Below, one piece after another: positions 8,700 through 17,783 of a stretch of DNA of 64,000 nucleotides. Each line of letters starts with the position of its first letter. Positions within the stretch are counted from its first letter, which is position 1. The position numbers and the translations under genes were made by a program. The stretch is from an uncultured Archangium sp. (GTDB lineage Bacteria > Myxococcota > Myxococcia > Myxococcales > Myxococcaceae). The stretch is taken from positions 62,001-126,000 of the forward strand of contig CAIVGN010000046.1 of NCBI GenBank assembly GCA_903905455.1, written 5' to 3'. The notes under the pieces were generated by a model. It worked only from the letters and a program-made list of their open reading frames with translations. It made no database searches and was not told where the DNA came from.

Positions 8700-10558
8700 A
8701 GGCGCGCTGGGGGCTGCTGGTCGCGGGCCTTTCCTGCTGCGCGCTCGCCGGTCAGCCCAAGCGCCCGGCGGTCGATCTCTCGGCGATGCGCGAGGCGATG
8801 GGCGTGACCACCGACGAGACGGGCAGCCCGTTCCCCTCGGCGGCGTCGTACGCGCACTACCTGAGGGCCCGGCTCGCGCACCACGACGGCGATCACAAGG
8901 TGGCCCTCGACGAGCTGCGCCTCGCGCTCGCGTCCGACGACTCGAACCCGTACCTGATGACCGAGCTGGCCGAGCAGTACGCCCGCAGCTCGGAGTTGGA
9001 GCGCGCCGAGTTGCAGCTCAAGCGGGTGATCGAGCGTTACTCCGACTACCAGCCGGCGCAGCTGTTGATGGGCCGGGTGCTGTACGAGGGCCAGAAGACC
9101 ACCCGCGCGCGCACCCACCTGATGCGCGCCATCAAGCTGCGCCCCACCGAGCCCGACGCCTACCTCGTGCTCACCCAGCTCTGGCTCGACCAGGGGCGGG
9201 TGGACGACGCGGTGAAGGTCGTCGAGGAACTCGGTCTCGCCACGCCCGGCGACCCCGTCGGCTACCGGCGGCTCGGGCTGGCGCTCGCCGAGCGGGGTGA
9301 CGGCGTGCGCGCCGAGAAGCTGCTCACGCGGGCCGTGGAGCGCGACCCGGGCGACGTGGAGTCGTGGGGCGCGTTGGCGCACCTCGCCGAGACCGCGGGC
9401 CAGTACCAGAAGGCCCTCGAGCACTGGGAGCACGCCCTGGAGCGCGACCCGGAGAACCGCGACGTGTTGCTCAACGCGGGGCGCCTGGCGCTGCGGCTCA
9501 AGCGCATCGCCGAGGCGCGCGCCTACTTCGACGGGCTGCTCGCCCAGGGCCGCGACCCCGAGCTCGCCGTGAAGGTCTCGTTCAGCTACCTCGCCGCGCA
9601 CCAGCTCCAGCTGGCCGCCGAGGTGCTCGACCAGGCGCGGGCCACGGGCTCCGAGCCTCGACTCCACTTCTATGCGGGCCTGGTGCACGAGCGGGTGCGC
9701 AACTTCCAGAAGGCCGCCGAGGCCTTCGACGCGGTGCCCAGGGGCCTGGGCGACGTGAGCTTCGAGGCGCGCCTCCACCGGGGCCTGTCGCTCTCCTCGC
9801 TGGGACAGCACAAGGCGGCCCTCGAGACGATGCGCAGGTTGCAGGAAGAGAAGCCGGAGCTCTCGGGCCTCGACGCGGCCTTCGCCCGGGCCCTGGAGCG
9901 GGCGGGCCAGGCGAAGGACGCGGAGGCGATGCTGGTGCGCGCCCTGGGCCGTGGCGCCTCGCCCGACCTGCTCGAGGCGCTCTCGGGCTTCTACAGCCGC
10001 CAGAACCGACTGGGTGACGCGGTGGCGTTGCTCTCGGGCGCGCTGGCGAAGAACCCGCGCGACGAGACGGTGCTGTTCGCGCTGGCCGCCGTCTACGACA
10101 AGAAGGGCGAGTGGCAGCGGGCGATCGAGAAGATGCGCCAGCTGGTGGACAACGACCCGAAGAACGCCGCCGCGCTCAACTTCATGGCCTATTCCCTGGC
10201 CCAGAACGGGGGCGATCTCGACGAGGCCGAGCGCCTGGTGCGCCGTGCCCTGGAGGTCAAGCCGGAGAGCGCCGCGTTCCTCGACTCGCTGGGCTGGGTC
10301 CTCTTCAAGAAGGGCAAGGCCGAAGAAGGGGCGGAGGTGCTGGAGCGGGCCGTCGATTCCGGCCCCGAGGATCCCACGCTCTTCGAGCACCTGGGCGAGG
10401 TGTGCGTGAAGCTGGGGCGCAAAACGCGCGCCCAGGAGTGTTTCAGCCGCTCCGTCGAGCTGTTGCAGGGCAACCCCGACGACGCCGAGCGCCCCACCCA
10501 GCGGGTGGAACTCGAGCGAAAGTTGAAGTTGCTGTCCCCTGAACAGAAGGGCCGCTAG
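8696..10558 (+). CDS. Tetratricopeptide-repeat protein, exported
   Basis: A 620-residue protein with an N-terminal signal sequence (Lys-Ala-Arg then a hydrophobic core to CALAGQ, probable cleavage after ALA) followed almost wholly by TPR helices. Typical repeats include YLRARLAHHDGDHKVALDEL, LAEQYARSSELERAELQL and LGWVLFKKGKAEEGAEVLE. It should be a periplasmic or outer-membrane scaffold; no enzymatic domain is visible. The GTG start overlaps the stop of the hybrid kinase (GTGA), so the two are coupled, and the TPR protein may be a partner or target of that kinase (inference). The C-terminus is charged and ends PEQKGR. Confidence 0.88.
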   Translation: MKARWGLLVAGLSCCALAGQPKRPAVDLSAMREAMGVTTDETGSPFPSAASYAHYLRARLAHHDGDHKVALDELRLALASDDSNPYLMTELAEQYARSSELERAELQLKRVIERYSDYQPAQLLMGRVLYEGQKTTRARTHLMRAIKLRPTEPDAYLVLTQLWLDQGRVDDAVKVVEELGLATPGDPVGYRRLGLALAERGDGVRAEKLLTRAVERDPGDVESWGALAHLAETAGQYQKALEHWEHALERDPENRDVLLNAGRLALRLKRIAEARAYFDGLLAQGRDPELAVKVSFSYLAAHQLQLAAEVLDQARATGSEPRLHFYAGLVHERVRNFQKAAEAFDAVPRGLGDVSFEARLHRGLSLSSLGQHKAALETMRRLQEEKPELSGLDAAFARALERAGQAKDAEAMLVRALGRGASPDLLEALSGFYSRQNRLGDAVALLSGALAKNPRDETVLFALAAVYDKKGEWQRAIEKMRQLVDNDPKNAAALNFMAYSLAQNGGDLDEAERLVRRALEVKPESAAFLDSLGWVLFKKGKAEEGAEVLERAVDSGPEDPTLFEHLGEVCVKLGRKTRAQECFSRSVELLQGNPDDAERPTQRVELERKLKLLSPEQKGR

Positions 10559-10568
10559 AAGCCGCGTC

Positions 10569-11405
10569 ATGCCGCGACGCGACGAGGGCAATTTCGCTTC
10601 GAAGGACGGGACCCGTCTCTTCTGGCGCCAGGACGTCCCCGCCACCGAGCCGAAGGCCTGGCTGGGCGTGGTGCACGGTTACGGCGATCACTGCGGTCGC
10701 TACACCAGGCCGATCGCGGCCTGGGTCGAGGCCGGCTTCGGGGTGCTCTCGTTCGACTACCGCGGTCACGGCAAGGCCGCCGGCGCGCGGGCCGACTGCA
10801 ACCAGTGGGACGACTACCTCGACGACATGGCCGGCTTCTATGCCCGCCTGGTCGACGCGGCGCGCGGCAAGCCTGTCTTCCTCGTGGCGCATTCCCACGG
10901 GGCGCTGATCGCCACGCACTTCGCGGCCTCGGCCCCGCCGGAGCTCAAGGGCGTGGTGCTCACCGCGCCGTTCTATGCGCTCGCCTTCTCGCCCCCGGCG
11001 CTGACGTTGCTGGGCGCCAAGCTCATCAAGGGCGTGCTGCCGGGGTTCAAGATCAGCAACGCCCTCAAGCCCGAGCAGCTCTCGCGCGACCTCGCGTGGC
11101 AGGAAGAGACGAAGAACGACCCGCTGTACCTGCACACCACCACGCCTCGCTGGTTCTTCGAGTGCCAGGCGGCGCAGAAGCGGCTCGCGGGGCTGGGTGG
11201 GAAGATCACCTTGCCGCTGCTGATGCTGGCAGGCACGGCCGACCCGATCGCCTCGATGCCGGCCGCCAAGGCGTTCTTCGAGACGATTGGGTCCCGAGAC
11301 AAGACCTTCAAGGAGTACGGCGATTACCGCCACGAAGTGTTGATGGAGGTCGGCCGCGAGCAAGTATGGGCCGACATCTCTCAATGGATTTCCGCACATC
11401 TCTGA
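10569..11405 (+). CDS. Alpha/beta hydrolase, monoacylglycerol-lipase-like
   Basis: A 278-residue cytosolic alpha/beta hydrolase of the serine aminopeptidase S33/monoglyceride-lipase type. The oxyanion region is VVHGYGDH (33-41), with FDYRGHGKA near 62-70, the nucleophile elbow VAHSHGA gives Ser109, the acid is Asp225 in AGTADPIA and the base His255 in YRHEVLME. The nucleophile motif is HSHG rather than the usual HSMG. Substrate is likely a glycerol or fatty-acid ester; this is inferred from family only. It starts 10 nt after the TPR gene stop, so may be read from the same transcript, but TAGAAG 7 nt before its ATG could also act as a -10. Confidence 0.87.
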   Translation: MPRRDEGNFASKDGTRLFWRQDVPATEPKAWLGVVHGYGDHCGRYTRPIAAWVEAGFGVLSFDYRGHGKAAGARADCNQWDDYLDDMAGFYARLVDAARGKPVFLVAHSHGALIATHFAASAPPELKGVVLTAPFYALAFSPPALTLLGAKLIKGVLPGFKISNALKPEQLSRDLAWQEETKNDPLYLHTTTPRWFFECQAAQKRLAGLGGKITLPLLMLAGTADPIASMPAAKAFFETIGSRDKTFKEYGDYRHEVLMEVGREQVWADISQWISAHL

Positions 11406-11469
11406 CGTACGGTGCGCCGGCTTTTCCGGCGGCGGCTGAACCTAAGAAAGCTCCAGGAAGCACGCACAC

Positions 11470-11814
11470 ATGGCGAACACCGATCAGATCAACATCATCG
11501 GCAAGGGCATCACGATCCGCGGCAGCCTCACGGGCGGCGGCGGGCTGGTCATCGAAGGCCGGGTCGAGGGGCAGATCGCCCTCAAGAACCACCTGACCAT
11601 CGAGACCTCCGGCGTGGTCGAGGCCGACATCCGCGCTGACGAGCTGACCATCAATGGGACGGCGAGCGGCAACATCGACGCGTCGACCAAGGTGTCGATC
11701 AACCAGTCCGCGAGGGTCAACGGCGACGTGAAGGCGACGCGCGTGGTGATCGAGGACGGGGCGGTCTTCAACGGCTCCATCGAGATGGACGTCAAGCTGC
11801 CCGACGACATCTGA
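11470..11814 (+). CDS. Bactofilin (first of three)
   Basis: Cytoskeletal protein that self-assembles into nucleotide-free filaments through a right-handed beta-helix. The 114-residue product is nearly all bactofilin core: repeating strands such as GKGITIRGSLTGGGGLVIEG, GQIALKNHLTIE and INQSARVNGDVKATRVVIEDGA, with short polar ends. AGGAAG lies 9 nt before the ATG. It heads a cluster of three bactofilin genes followed by a PadC-like gene, the same order as bacN-bacO-bacP-padC of Myxococcus xanthus, where the filaments position the chromosome partition machinery in the subpolar zones. Which orthologue this one is cannot be fixed from the sequence alone. Confidence 0.93.
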   Translation: MANTDQINIIGKGITIRGSLTGGGGLVIEGRVEGQIALKNHLTIETSGVVEADIRADELTINGTASGNIDASTKVSINQSARVNGDVKATRVVIEDGAVFNGSIEMDVKLPDDI

Positions 11815-11856
11815 ACCAACACTCACGACTTTTAAAGCAGGGAAGGGGACATCAAC

Positions 11857-12180
11857 GTGGCGAACACCGTTATCGGCTCGAGCATCACCATCGACGGCGA
11901 GATCTCGGGTGACGAGGATCTCGTCATCCAGGGCACCGTGAAGGGCAAGATCAGCCTCAAGGAGAGCCTCTTCGTCGAGGCTTCCGCGTCGGTCGAGGCC
12001 GACATCGAGGTGCAGAACGTCGAGATCACCGGTCGCGTGACGGGCAACATCGCCGCCACCGACAAGGTCGAGCTCAAGGCCGACTGCCGTGTCGTGGGCG
12101 ACGTGCGCGCGCCGCGAATCCTCATTGCCGACGGGGCCAGCTTCAAGGGCAACGTCGACATGGACGTGAAGGAGCGCTGA
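11857..12180 (+). CDS. Bactofilin (second of three)
   Basis: A 107-residue bactofilin with the same beta-helix core (GSSITIDGEISGDEDLVIQG, GKISLKESLFVEASASVEAD, GDVRAPRILIADGASF) and very short termini. The start is GTG preceded by AAGGGG at 8 nt. It is closely similar to the first and third copies over the core, consistent with tandem duplication and hetero-filament formation as reported for BacN/O/P. It lies 42 nt after the first bactofilin and 5 nt before the third, within one probable operon. Confidence 0.93.
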   Translation: MANTVIGSSITIDGEISGDEDLVIQGTVKGKISLKESLFVEASASVEADIEVQNVEITGRVTGNIAATDKVELKADCRVVGDVRAPRILIADGASFKGNVDMDVKER

Positions 12181-12185
12181 TTCCA

Positions 12186-12794
12186 ATGGCGGCCACCAAG
12201 GATTTTTCGGGGACCGGCGAGTCGACCATCATCGGTCCGTCGATTCTCATCAGCGGCAAGCTCTCCGGCGACGAAGACCTCACGGTCCGCGGTCGCGTCG
12301 AGGGCGAGCTGAGCCTCACCAAGACGCTCATCGTCGAGCCGTCGGGCATCGTGAAGGCCAACGTGCAGGTCCGCAACGCGATCATCTCGGGCGTGGTGGT
12401 GGGGAACATCTCCGCTACCGAGTCGGTCGAGCTGACGCGCGAAGGCCGCATGGTGGGCGACATCAACTCGCCCCGCGTCATCATCGTGGACGGCGCGAGC
12501 TTCCGCGGTCGTGTCGACATGGGCAACGCCGAGCCGCGCCCCGCGTCGGAGCGCCCCGTGCAGCGCCAGGCGCCCGTCTCGCGCCCGGTGGTGCGGGCCC
12601 CCATCGCCGTCGCGCCTGCGCGCCCGGTGATCATCTCCCGGCCCCCGGTCAAGCCGCAGCCTCCCGCGGCCCCGGTGATCCCTTCGAAGGCAGAGCGCGC
12701 GGTGCCGTTCAAGCCCGCGCCCCCGCCGCCTCCTCAGCCCGTGCTCGTCGGTGAGGGTGGCAAGAAGAAGGTCCTCCTCAAGAAGAAGAAGTGA
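12186..12794 (+). CDS. Bactofilin with proline-rich, lysine-ended C-terminal tail (BacP-like)
   Basis: 202 residues. Positions 10-115 form the bactofilin beta-helix ([38 protein letters not shown]). From about 118 the protein becomes a disordered Pro/Ala/Val/Arg-rich tail ending in [13 protein letters not shown]. xanthus BacP also has an extended tail with a basic end, so this is the likely BacP counterpart; the tail may contact the membrane or partner proteins (inference). The stop overlaps the GTG start option of the downstream PadC-like gene, which supports joint expression of filament and partner. Confidence 0.9.
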   Translation: MAATKDFSGTGESTIIGPSILISGKLSGDEDLTVRGRVEGELSLTKTLIVEPSGIVKANVQVRNAIISGVVVGNISATESVELTREGRMVGDINSPRVIIVDGASFRGRVDMGNAEPRPASERPVQRQAPVSRPVVRAPIAVAPARPVIISRPPVKPQPPAAPVIPSKAERAVPFKPAPPPPPQPVLVGEGGKKKVLLKKKK

Positions 12795-13573
12795 CCATGT
12801 CGGAAGGTGTGAACAACGACACGCCGGCGACGACGGTCGAAGCAGAGGTCGCAGCCCCCGAGGCGCAAGCCCCGGTGGTGGAAGAGACCGCTGCTTTGCC
12901 CCCGCCTCCGTCGGCTCCATCGCTCCCGCAGGTCGAGGAGACGCCCGTCGTTCACAAGCACTTCGTCGCGCCGGCGCTCATCCCGCTCGATCGCGTCGAC
13001 GAAGAGGGGCTCTTCCTGGTGCGTGACGCGGCGGAACTCGAAGACGTGGCCGAGCTGGCCACGGACATCGCCCGCCTGGGCCAGCTGTTCCCCATCGACG
13101 TGCGCCTGAGCCCGCCCGATCGTTTCCAGGTCATCACCGGGTTCCGGCGGGTGGCGGCGTTGCGGTTTCTCCAGCGCGAGAAGGTGTTGGCGCGGCTGCA
13201 CACCGATCTCTCCGACGCCGACGCCACGCTGATGGCGCTGGCTTCGGCGATCCACTCGAAGAACGTGGGGCCCGAGGCGCTCGCGGCGACGCGGGCGGCG
13301 CTCGAGGAGGCCGGCCGGTTGCCTCCCGCGGCGAGGGACATGCTCGAGAAGGCGCTCTCGACAGGTGACGATCTCGCGCCGGAGCAGGTCGAAGAAGAGG
13401 TCGACGCCGACGAGCTCGCCGCCGACGTCACGGTGCGGCTGGGCCAGGCCAACCAGGACCTGTCGTTGCTCGCCGACGTCTTCGCGGAGCTCGACGACGT
13501 GCGCCGGGAAGAGCTGCTCAAGCAGCTGCGCTATTCCTCGGAGCTGGTGACGTTCCTGGAGAGCAAGCAGTGA
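12791..13573 (+). CDS. padC: PadC-like ParB/CTPase-fold protein
   Basis: 260 residues. The first 55 are Pro/Ala/Glu rich and disordered. About residues 58-140 resemble the ParB/Srx-type nucleotide-binding fold: [29 protein letters not shown] and [11 protein letters not shown], which matches the GxRRxxA CTP motif of ParB. No ParB helix-turn-helix or typical dimer domain follows, only acidic helices. In M. xanthus PadC has such a ParB-like domain and links ParA to the bactofilin scaffold; the gene order here supports the same role. GTG at 12791 overlaps the bactofilin stop; ATG at 12797 is an alternative. The C-terminal stop overlaps pyrE. Confidence 0.75.
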   Translation: MTMSEGVNNDTPATTVEAEVAAPEAQAPVVEETAALPPPPSAPSLPQVEETPVVHKHFVAPALIPLDRVDEEGLFLVRDAAELEDVAELATDIARLGQLFPIDVRLSPPDRFQVITGFRRVAALRFLQREKVLARLHTDLSDADATLMALASAIHSKNVGPEALAATRAALEEAGRLPPAARDMLEKALSTGDDLAPEQVEEEVDADELAADVTVRLGQANQDLSLLADVFAELDDVRREELLKQLRYSSELVTFLESKQ

Positions 13574-14148
13574 CCCTGGACGTCTCGCCTGCCGCGCTCG
13601 AGGCCGACCGGCGTCGGCTGCTGGCCATGCTCACCGAGCTCTCCTACGCCCGGAAGAAGATCGTGCTCTCATCGGGGCGAGAGTCTGACTTCTACATCGA
13701 CTGCAAGAAGACGGTGCTCAGCGCCGAGGGCCACTGGCTGACGGGCAAGCTGATGTTCGCGCTGGTGCGCGCGCAGTTCGCCGAGGCCGTGGCCGTGGGC
13801 GGGTTGACCATGGGCGCGGACCCGCTGGCGAGCGCGGTGTCCACCGTGAGCTTCCTGGGCGGCGTGCCGCTCTCGGCGTTCCTGGTGCGCAAGGAGCCCA
13901 AGGGCCACGGCACCGGCCAGTGGGTCGAAGGGCTCACGCTGCTGCCTGGCGGCGCGAAGGTGGTCATCCTCGAAGACGTGGTGACCACCGGCGCCAGCAC
14001 CATCAAGGCCATCGAGCGCGCGCGGGCCGAGGGGCTCACCCCCATCGGCGCCGTGACGTTGGTGGACCGGCAGGAAGGTGGTCGCGAAGCCATCGAGGCC
14101 ACCGGGGTGAAGGTCGTCTCGTTGTTCGCCCGGAGCGACTTCCCGTGA
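13570..14148 (+). CDS. pyrE: Orotate phosphoribosyltransferase
   Basis: Converts orotate and PRPP to orotidine 5'-phosphate in pyrimidine synthesis; cytosolic dimer. The 192-residue product has the family N-terminus ([18 protein letters not shown]), the loop [12 protein letters not shown] that carries catalytic lysines, and the PRPP-binding motif [14 protein letters not shown]. Length is normal. The GTG start overlaps the PadC-like stop by four bases and the gene's own stop overlaps the next lipoprotein (GTGA), so a housekeeping enzyme is embedded in the bactofilin operon. Confidence 0.95.
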   Translation: MTLDVSPAALEADRRRLLAMLTELSYARKKIVLSSGRESDFYIDCKKTVLSAEGHWLTGKLMFALVRAQFAEAVAVGGLTMGADPLASAVSTVSFLGGVPLSAFLVRKEPKGHGTGQWVEGLTLLPGGAKVVILEDVVTTGASTIKAIERARAEGLTPIGAVTLVDRQEGGREAIEATGVKVVSLFARSDFP

Positions 14149-14753
14149 GGCGCCTCGCCGTCACCGCCCTGCTGGTGTTGACGGCGTGCTCCACGGCGCG
14201 CATTCCCCGCATTCCCGGCGATCCGCCTCCCGCGGTGCGCGACGTCGACGCCGAGCGCGCGTACCAGGAGCTGCTCGAGAAGTTCTCCAGCGCGCGAGGG
14301 GTGTACGACAACCTCGACACCAAGGTCTTCTTCCAGGCCAGCTGGCAGTCGAAGACGTTCTCCGAGGCCCGTGTTCGCCGGGAAGGCCTGTTCAAGGCCT
14401 GGCCCGCGCCGGAGCTGGAGAAGAAGCTGGCCGCCGAGCAGGCGCGCCTGGCCGACGCCACGGAGTTCTTCTTCGCGGTGCACGCCAACGACTACCGCTT
14501 CGACGACTTCGATCGCCCCAACACCATGTGGCGCTTCGTGCTCGTGGTGGGCGACGAGGAGCTGGTCCCGGCGACGGTCGAGCGCCTCGGGCGCACCAAC
14601 ACCGAGATGCGCTCGTACTACTCGTACATGGAGAGCTTCTGGGTCGGCTACCGGGTGCGCTTCCCGAAGCGGGCGTTGAACCCCGGTCAGGGCTTCCGGC
14701 TCAAGCTGGCCTCGGCGCTTGGTCAGGCGGAGCTCCCCTTCACGGCGGACTGA
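14145..14753 (+). CDS. Predicted lipoprotein, unknown function
   Basis: 202 residues starting at a GTG that overlaps the pyrE stop. A signal sequence [14 protein letters not shown] ends in a lipobox (LTAC), followed by STARIPRIPGDPPP. The mature part is helical with charged residues (ERAYQELLEKFSSARGVYDN) then a beta-rich half (MWRFVLVVGDEELVP, YWVGYRVRFP-like stretch near 170). I do not recognise the family. Placement between pyrE and a membrane/HEAT/cNMP protein, with tight spacing on both sides, suggests co-expression. Confidence 0.85.
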   Translation: MRRLAVTALLVLTACSTARIPRIPGDPPPAVRDVDAERAYQELLEKFSSARGVYDNLDTKVFFQASWQSKTFSEARVRREGLFKAWPAPELEKKLAAEQARLADATEFFFAVHANDYRFDDFDRPNTMWRFVLVVGDEELVPATVERLGRTNTEMRSYYSYMESFWVGYRVRFPKRALNPGQGFRLKLASALGQAELPFTAD

Positions 14754-14756
14754 AGC

Positions 14757-17700
14757 ATGGCCCGCTCGTTGAGCGCCCGGCTGGGGCCCGCGGCGGCCTT
14801 CCAGTTCTGCTTCATCGGCGCGATCGCGATGCTCAAGCCGGGCGCCAACGCGCTCACGCTCTCTCGCTTCAACTCCAGCGCCTTGCCGTGGCTGTACATG
14901 GCGGCGGCCTTCATCGCCGCGGCGCTGGCGCTGCTGGGCGGCGAGGGCACGCGGCGCAGGAACCCCGGCTACCTCGCGCTCTTCGGGGCGCTGTGCGCGG
15001 CGGCCCTGGCGGTGGGCTTGTGGCTGCGCCTGCCGATGGTGGCGCTCGCCGCGTACCTGTTCTCGGAGGTCTTCGCGACGCAGGTCTCGCTCTCGTTCTG
15101 GGGCGCGATGGGCGAGGCCTTCGATGCCCGGGAGGCCCGCCGCGCGTTCAGCTGGATCAACGGCGTGGGCATGTCGGGGGCGATCGTCGGTGGCTTCCTC
15201 GCGCAGGTGCTGGCGCGCACGGCCGGCGCGGGGGCGCTGCTGGTGGGGGGCGCGTCGTTCCTGCTGATCGGCGTGGTCGCGTGGCGCTTTCACCGCGTCG
15301 ACGTGGACGTGGGGGCCGGGCGCGCGAAGCCCTCGGGGCGCACAGGCTGGCGCGAGGTGCTGTCCAAGCCCTACACGCAGTGGATGGGGGCGGTGGTGCT
15401 GGGCCTCTCGTTGCTCCAGCAGTTGACCGACTTCGTCTTTCGCCAACGCGCGGCCGAGCACCTCGTCGAGGCCGACATGGCCGACCTCTTCGCCTCGCAC
15501 CAGCTGTGGACGGGCGTGTTCTGCGTGATCTTCCAGTTCGCCCTGGCCGAGGTGCTGCTGCGCAAGCTGGGCATCCTCAAGTACGCGGCGCTGGTGCCGA
15601 TCACCCTCGCGGCGCTGACCATCGGCACCTGGCTCATCCCCTCGGTGTGGAGCGCGTGGGCGCTCAAGGTCTTCGAGGCCGCGTCGAGCTGGTCGCTGAT
15701 GCCGGTGGCCATGCAGTTGATGTACGCGCCGCTGCCCGACGACCTGCGCGACGGTGCGCGGCGGGTGATCGACGGCCTGGTGCGCAAGAGCGGCATGGCC
15801 ATCGCCGGGGTGCTGATCCTCGGGCTGGCCACGGCGGTGGGCGTGGACGGGGTGCTGATGCTGGTGCTCCTGGTGTGCGCCGGCGTGGGTTGGGCGCTGT
15901 GGAAGATCCGCCCGCGGTACGTGGAGGCCGTGCACGCGCGCGTGGCGGGCTTCGACGCGGCGGGCACCTTCGACGGCGAGGAGCGGTTGCTGACCGAGGC
16001 GATCAAGTCGAGCTCGCCGGAGCACGCGTTGCGCGCGGCCGACCTGCTGGAGCGCACGGGGCTGATGCAGGAGGCGCACGTGCGCTTGCTGCTCGCGCAC
16101 CCCCAGGAGCGCGTGCAGACCCGGGGCGTGGCGCTGGCCGAGTCGCTGAAGCTCACCGCGCTGGCCCGGCAGCTCGAGGCGTTGATCGTGCTCGGATCGC
16201 GACGGCCGCGAGACTCGGCGATCTGGGCGCTGGCGAAGCTCTCGGCCGAGCGGGCCCGGGTGGTGCTGCCCCCGCTGCTCAAGGAGACCGACATCGGCGT
16301 GCTCACTTCGGCCATCGGCGGCCTCCTGTCGTTGCCGGGCCCCGAAGACGCGTCGGCGCGGCAGATGCTCGACGCGCTGCTGGCCCGCGGGGTCGACGCG
16401 CCGCCCGCAGAGCGTCGCGAGGTCGCCCGGTTGGTCGGTCGGCTGGGCAAGCCGGAGCTGGCGCGGTTCCTCATCGCCTTTCTCGACGACAGCGACGTGT
16501 CGGTGCGCCGGGTGGCGATCGAGGCCACGGGGCAGGGGCGCTTCATCGAGCTGGCGCCGCGGCTGCTGCGGTTCCTCTCGTGGCGTGACGATCGCCGGGC
16601 GGCCCGCGAGTCGCTGGCGAGCCTGGGTGACGCGGCGGTGGGCCTCATCGCCGCGACGCTCGAAGATCGGAGCCGGGCGCGCACCTTGCGGCTGCAGTTG
16701 CCGCGCGTGCTGCGGTTGATCGCCACCCAGTCGGCCTTCGACGCGCTGCTCTTCTCGGGCCCGCAGGACGAACCGGCGCTGCACTACCGGGTGGGCATCG
16801 CGCTCGCCCAGTTGCACGACGAGCACCCCGAGTTCACCGTCGACGCGCAGCGCCAGCTCGAGGCGCTCCGGCGCCGCCGTGACGCCTCGGTGGCGCTGAT
16901 CGAGCCGTACCGCGACTGCCGGGCGGCGCTGGGCGAAGACTCGTTGCTGACGCGCGTGCTGTGCGACCGGCTCGACCAGTCCATGGAGCTCAGCTTCTGG
17001 CTGCTGGGGCTGCGGCACGACGCCCGGGCGTTGCGGCGCGCGCACGCGCAGTTGCTGGGCACCGACGGGCGTCGCCGGGCCTGGGCGCTCGAGCTGCTCG
17101 ACAACGTGCTCACCCTCGAGGAGCGCGAGCTCGTGTCGCACCACGTCGACGCGCACCACCGCTCGTTGCCCTTCGGTGCCGCATCGCGCATGCGCGATCA
17201 CCTGCTGGTGCTCAGCGCCTCTGACGACTTCATCGTGAAGGCCTGTGCGCGCACCGTCGGGCGGCGCCTCGGGCTGTGGACCCCGCTTCACCGGGAGGAC
17301 GAAATGAACGAGACCATCGTGAAGCGGCTCTTTGCGCTCGAGGGCGTGGAGATCTTCGCGCGCAGCGACGTGGACGACGTGGCCGCGGTGGCCGCCGTGG
17401 CGAAGGAGCAGTCGTTCGCCAAGGGGGCGCGCGTGTATTCCGAGGGAGACCCGGGCGACGCGCTCTACGTGATCGTCGAGGGCTCGATGGCCGCCCGCCG
17501 CGACGGCGAGACGGTGCTGACCATGAAGGCCAAGGAGTCGTTCGGCGAGACCTCGCTGTTCGACGGCGCCCCGCGCATCAACGAGGTGATCGCCACCTCG
17601 GACAGCCGCACCCTGGTGATCGACCGCCGCGACTTCCTGGACCTGCTGGCCGATCGCCCCGAGCTGTTGGCCGGCATGTTCCGGGTGCTTTCGCGGCAGC

Positions 17701-17783
17701 TCAAGTCGATGGTGGTCGAGGTGACCAACCGCCGGTCCACCACGGGGGAGCTGCCGGCCGTCGGTGGTCCGCCCGTTCGATGA
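14757..17783 (+). CDS. MFS/nucleotide-transporter-like membrane protein fused to HEAT repeats and a cyclic-nucleotide-binding domain
   Basis: 1008 residues in three parts. Residues 1-390 hold about 10-12 hydrophobic helices resembling major-facilitator or ATP/ADP-translocase-like carriers (FQFCFIGAIAMLKPGANAL at the start). Residues 410-840 are alpha-helical HEAT-type repeats (LLKETDIGVLTSAIGGLLSL, FLDDSDVSVRRVAIEA). Residues 860-1005 are a cNMP-binding domain with a phosphate cassette FGETSLFDGAPRINEV that keeps the arginine. Such combinations are seen in delta-group genomes and are often annotated as Npt1/Npt2-type transporters; transport activity is not shown by sequence. The stop overlaps the nadK ATG. 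Confidence 0.85.
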   Translation: MARSLSARLGPAAAFQFCFIGAIAMLKPGANALTLSRFNSSALPWLYMAAAFIAAALALLGGEGTRRRNPGYLALFGALCAAALAVGLWLRLPMVALAAYLFSEVFATQVSLSFWGAMGEAFDAREARRAFSWINGVGMSGAIVGGFLAQVLARTAGAGALLVGGASFLLIGVVAWRFHRVDVDVGAGRAKPSGRTGWREVLSKPYTQWMGAVVLGLSLLQQLTDFVFRQRAAEHLVEADMADLFASHQLWTGVFCVIFQFALAEVLLRKLGILKYAALVPITLAALTIGTWLIPSVWSAWALKVFEAASSWSLMPVAMQLMYAPLPDDLRDGARRVIDGLVRKSGMAIAGVLILGLATAVGVDGVLMLVLLVCAGVGWALWKIRPRYVEAVHARVAGFDAAGTFDGEERLLTEAIKSSSPEHALRAADLLERTGLMQEAHVRLLLAHPQERVQTRGVALAESLKLTALARQLEALIVLGSRRPRDSAIWALAKLSAERARVVLPPLLKETDIGVLTSAIGGLLSLPGPEDASARQMLDALLARGVDAPPAERREVARLVGRLGKPELARFLIAFLDDSDVSVRRVAIEATGQGRFIELAPRLLRFLSWRDDRRAARESLASLGDAAVGLIAATLEDRSRARTLRLQLPRVLRLIATQSAFDALLFSGPQDEPALHYRVGIALAQLHDEHPEFTVDAQRQLEALRRRRDASVALIEPYRDCRAALGEDSLLTRVLCDRLDQSMELSFWLLGLRHDARALRRAHAQLLGTDGRRRAWALELLDNVLTLEERELVSHHVDAHHRSLPFGAASRMRDHLLVLSASDDFIVKACARTVGRRLGLWTPLHREDEMNETIVKRLFALEGVEIFARSDVDDVAAVAAVAKEQSFAKGARVYSEGDPGDALYVIVEGSMAARRDGETVLTMKAKESFGETSLFDGAPRINEVIATSDSRTLVIDRRDFLDLLADRPELLAGMFRVLSRQLKSMVVEVTNRRSTTGELPAVGGPPVR

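Noticed and set aside
11406-11469. GCCGG-CTTTT-CCGGC hairpin after the hydrolase gene as a terminator
   Set aside because: Only a 5-bp stem and no T-tract; the adjacent genes may be read through.
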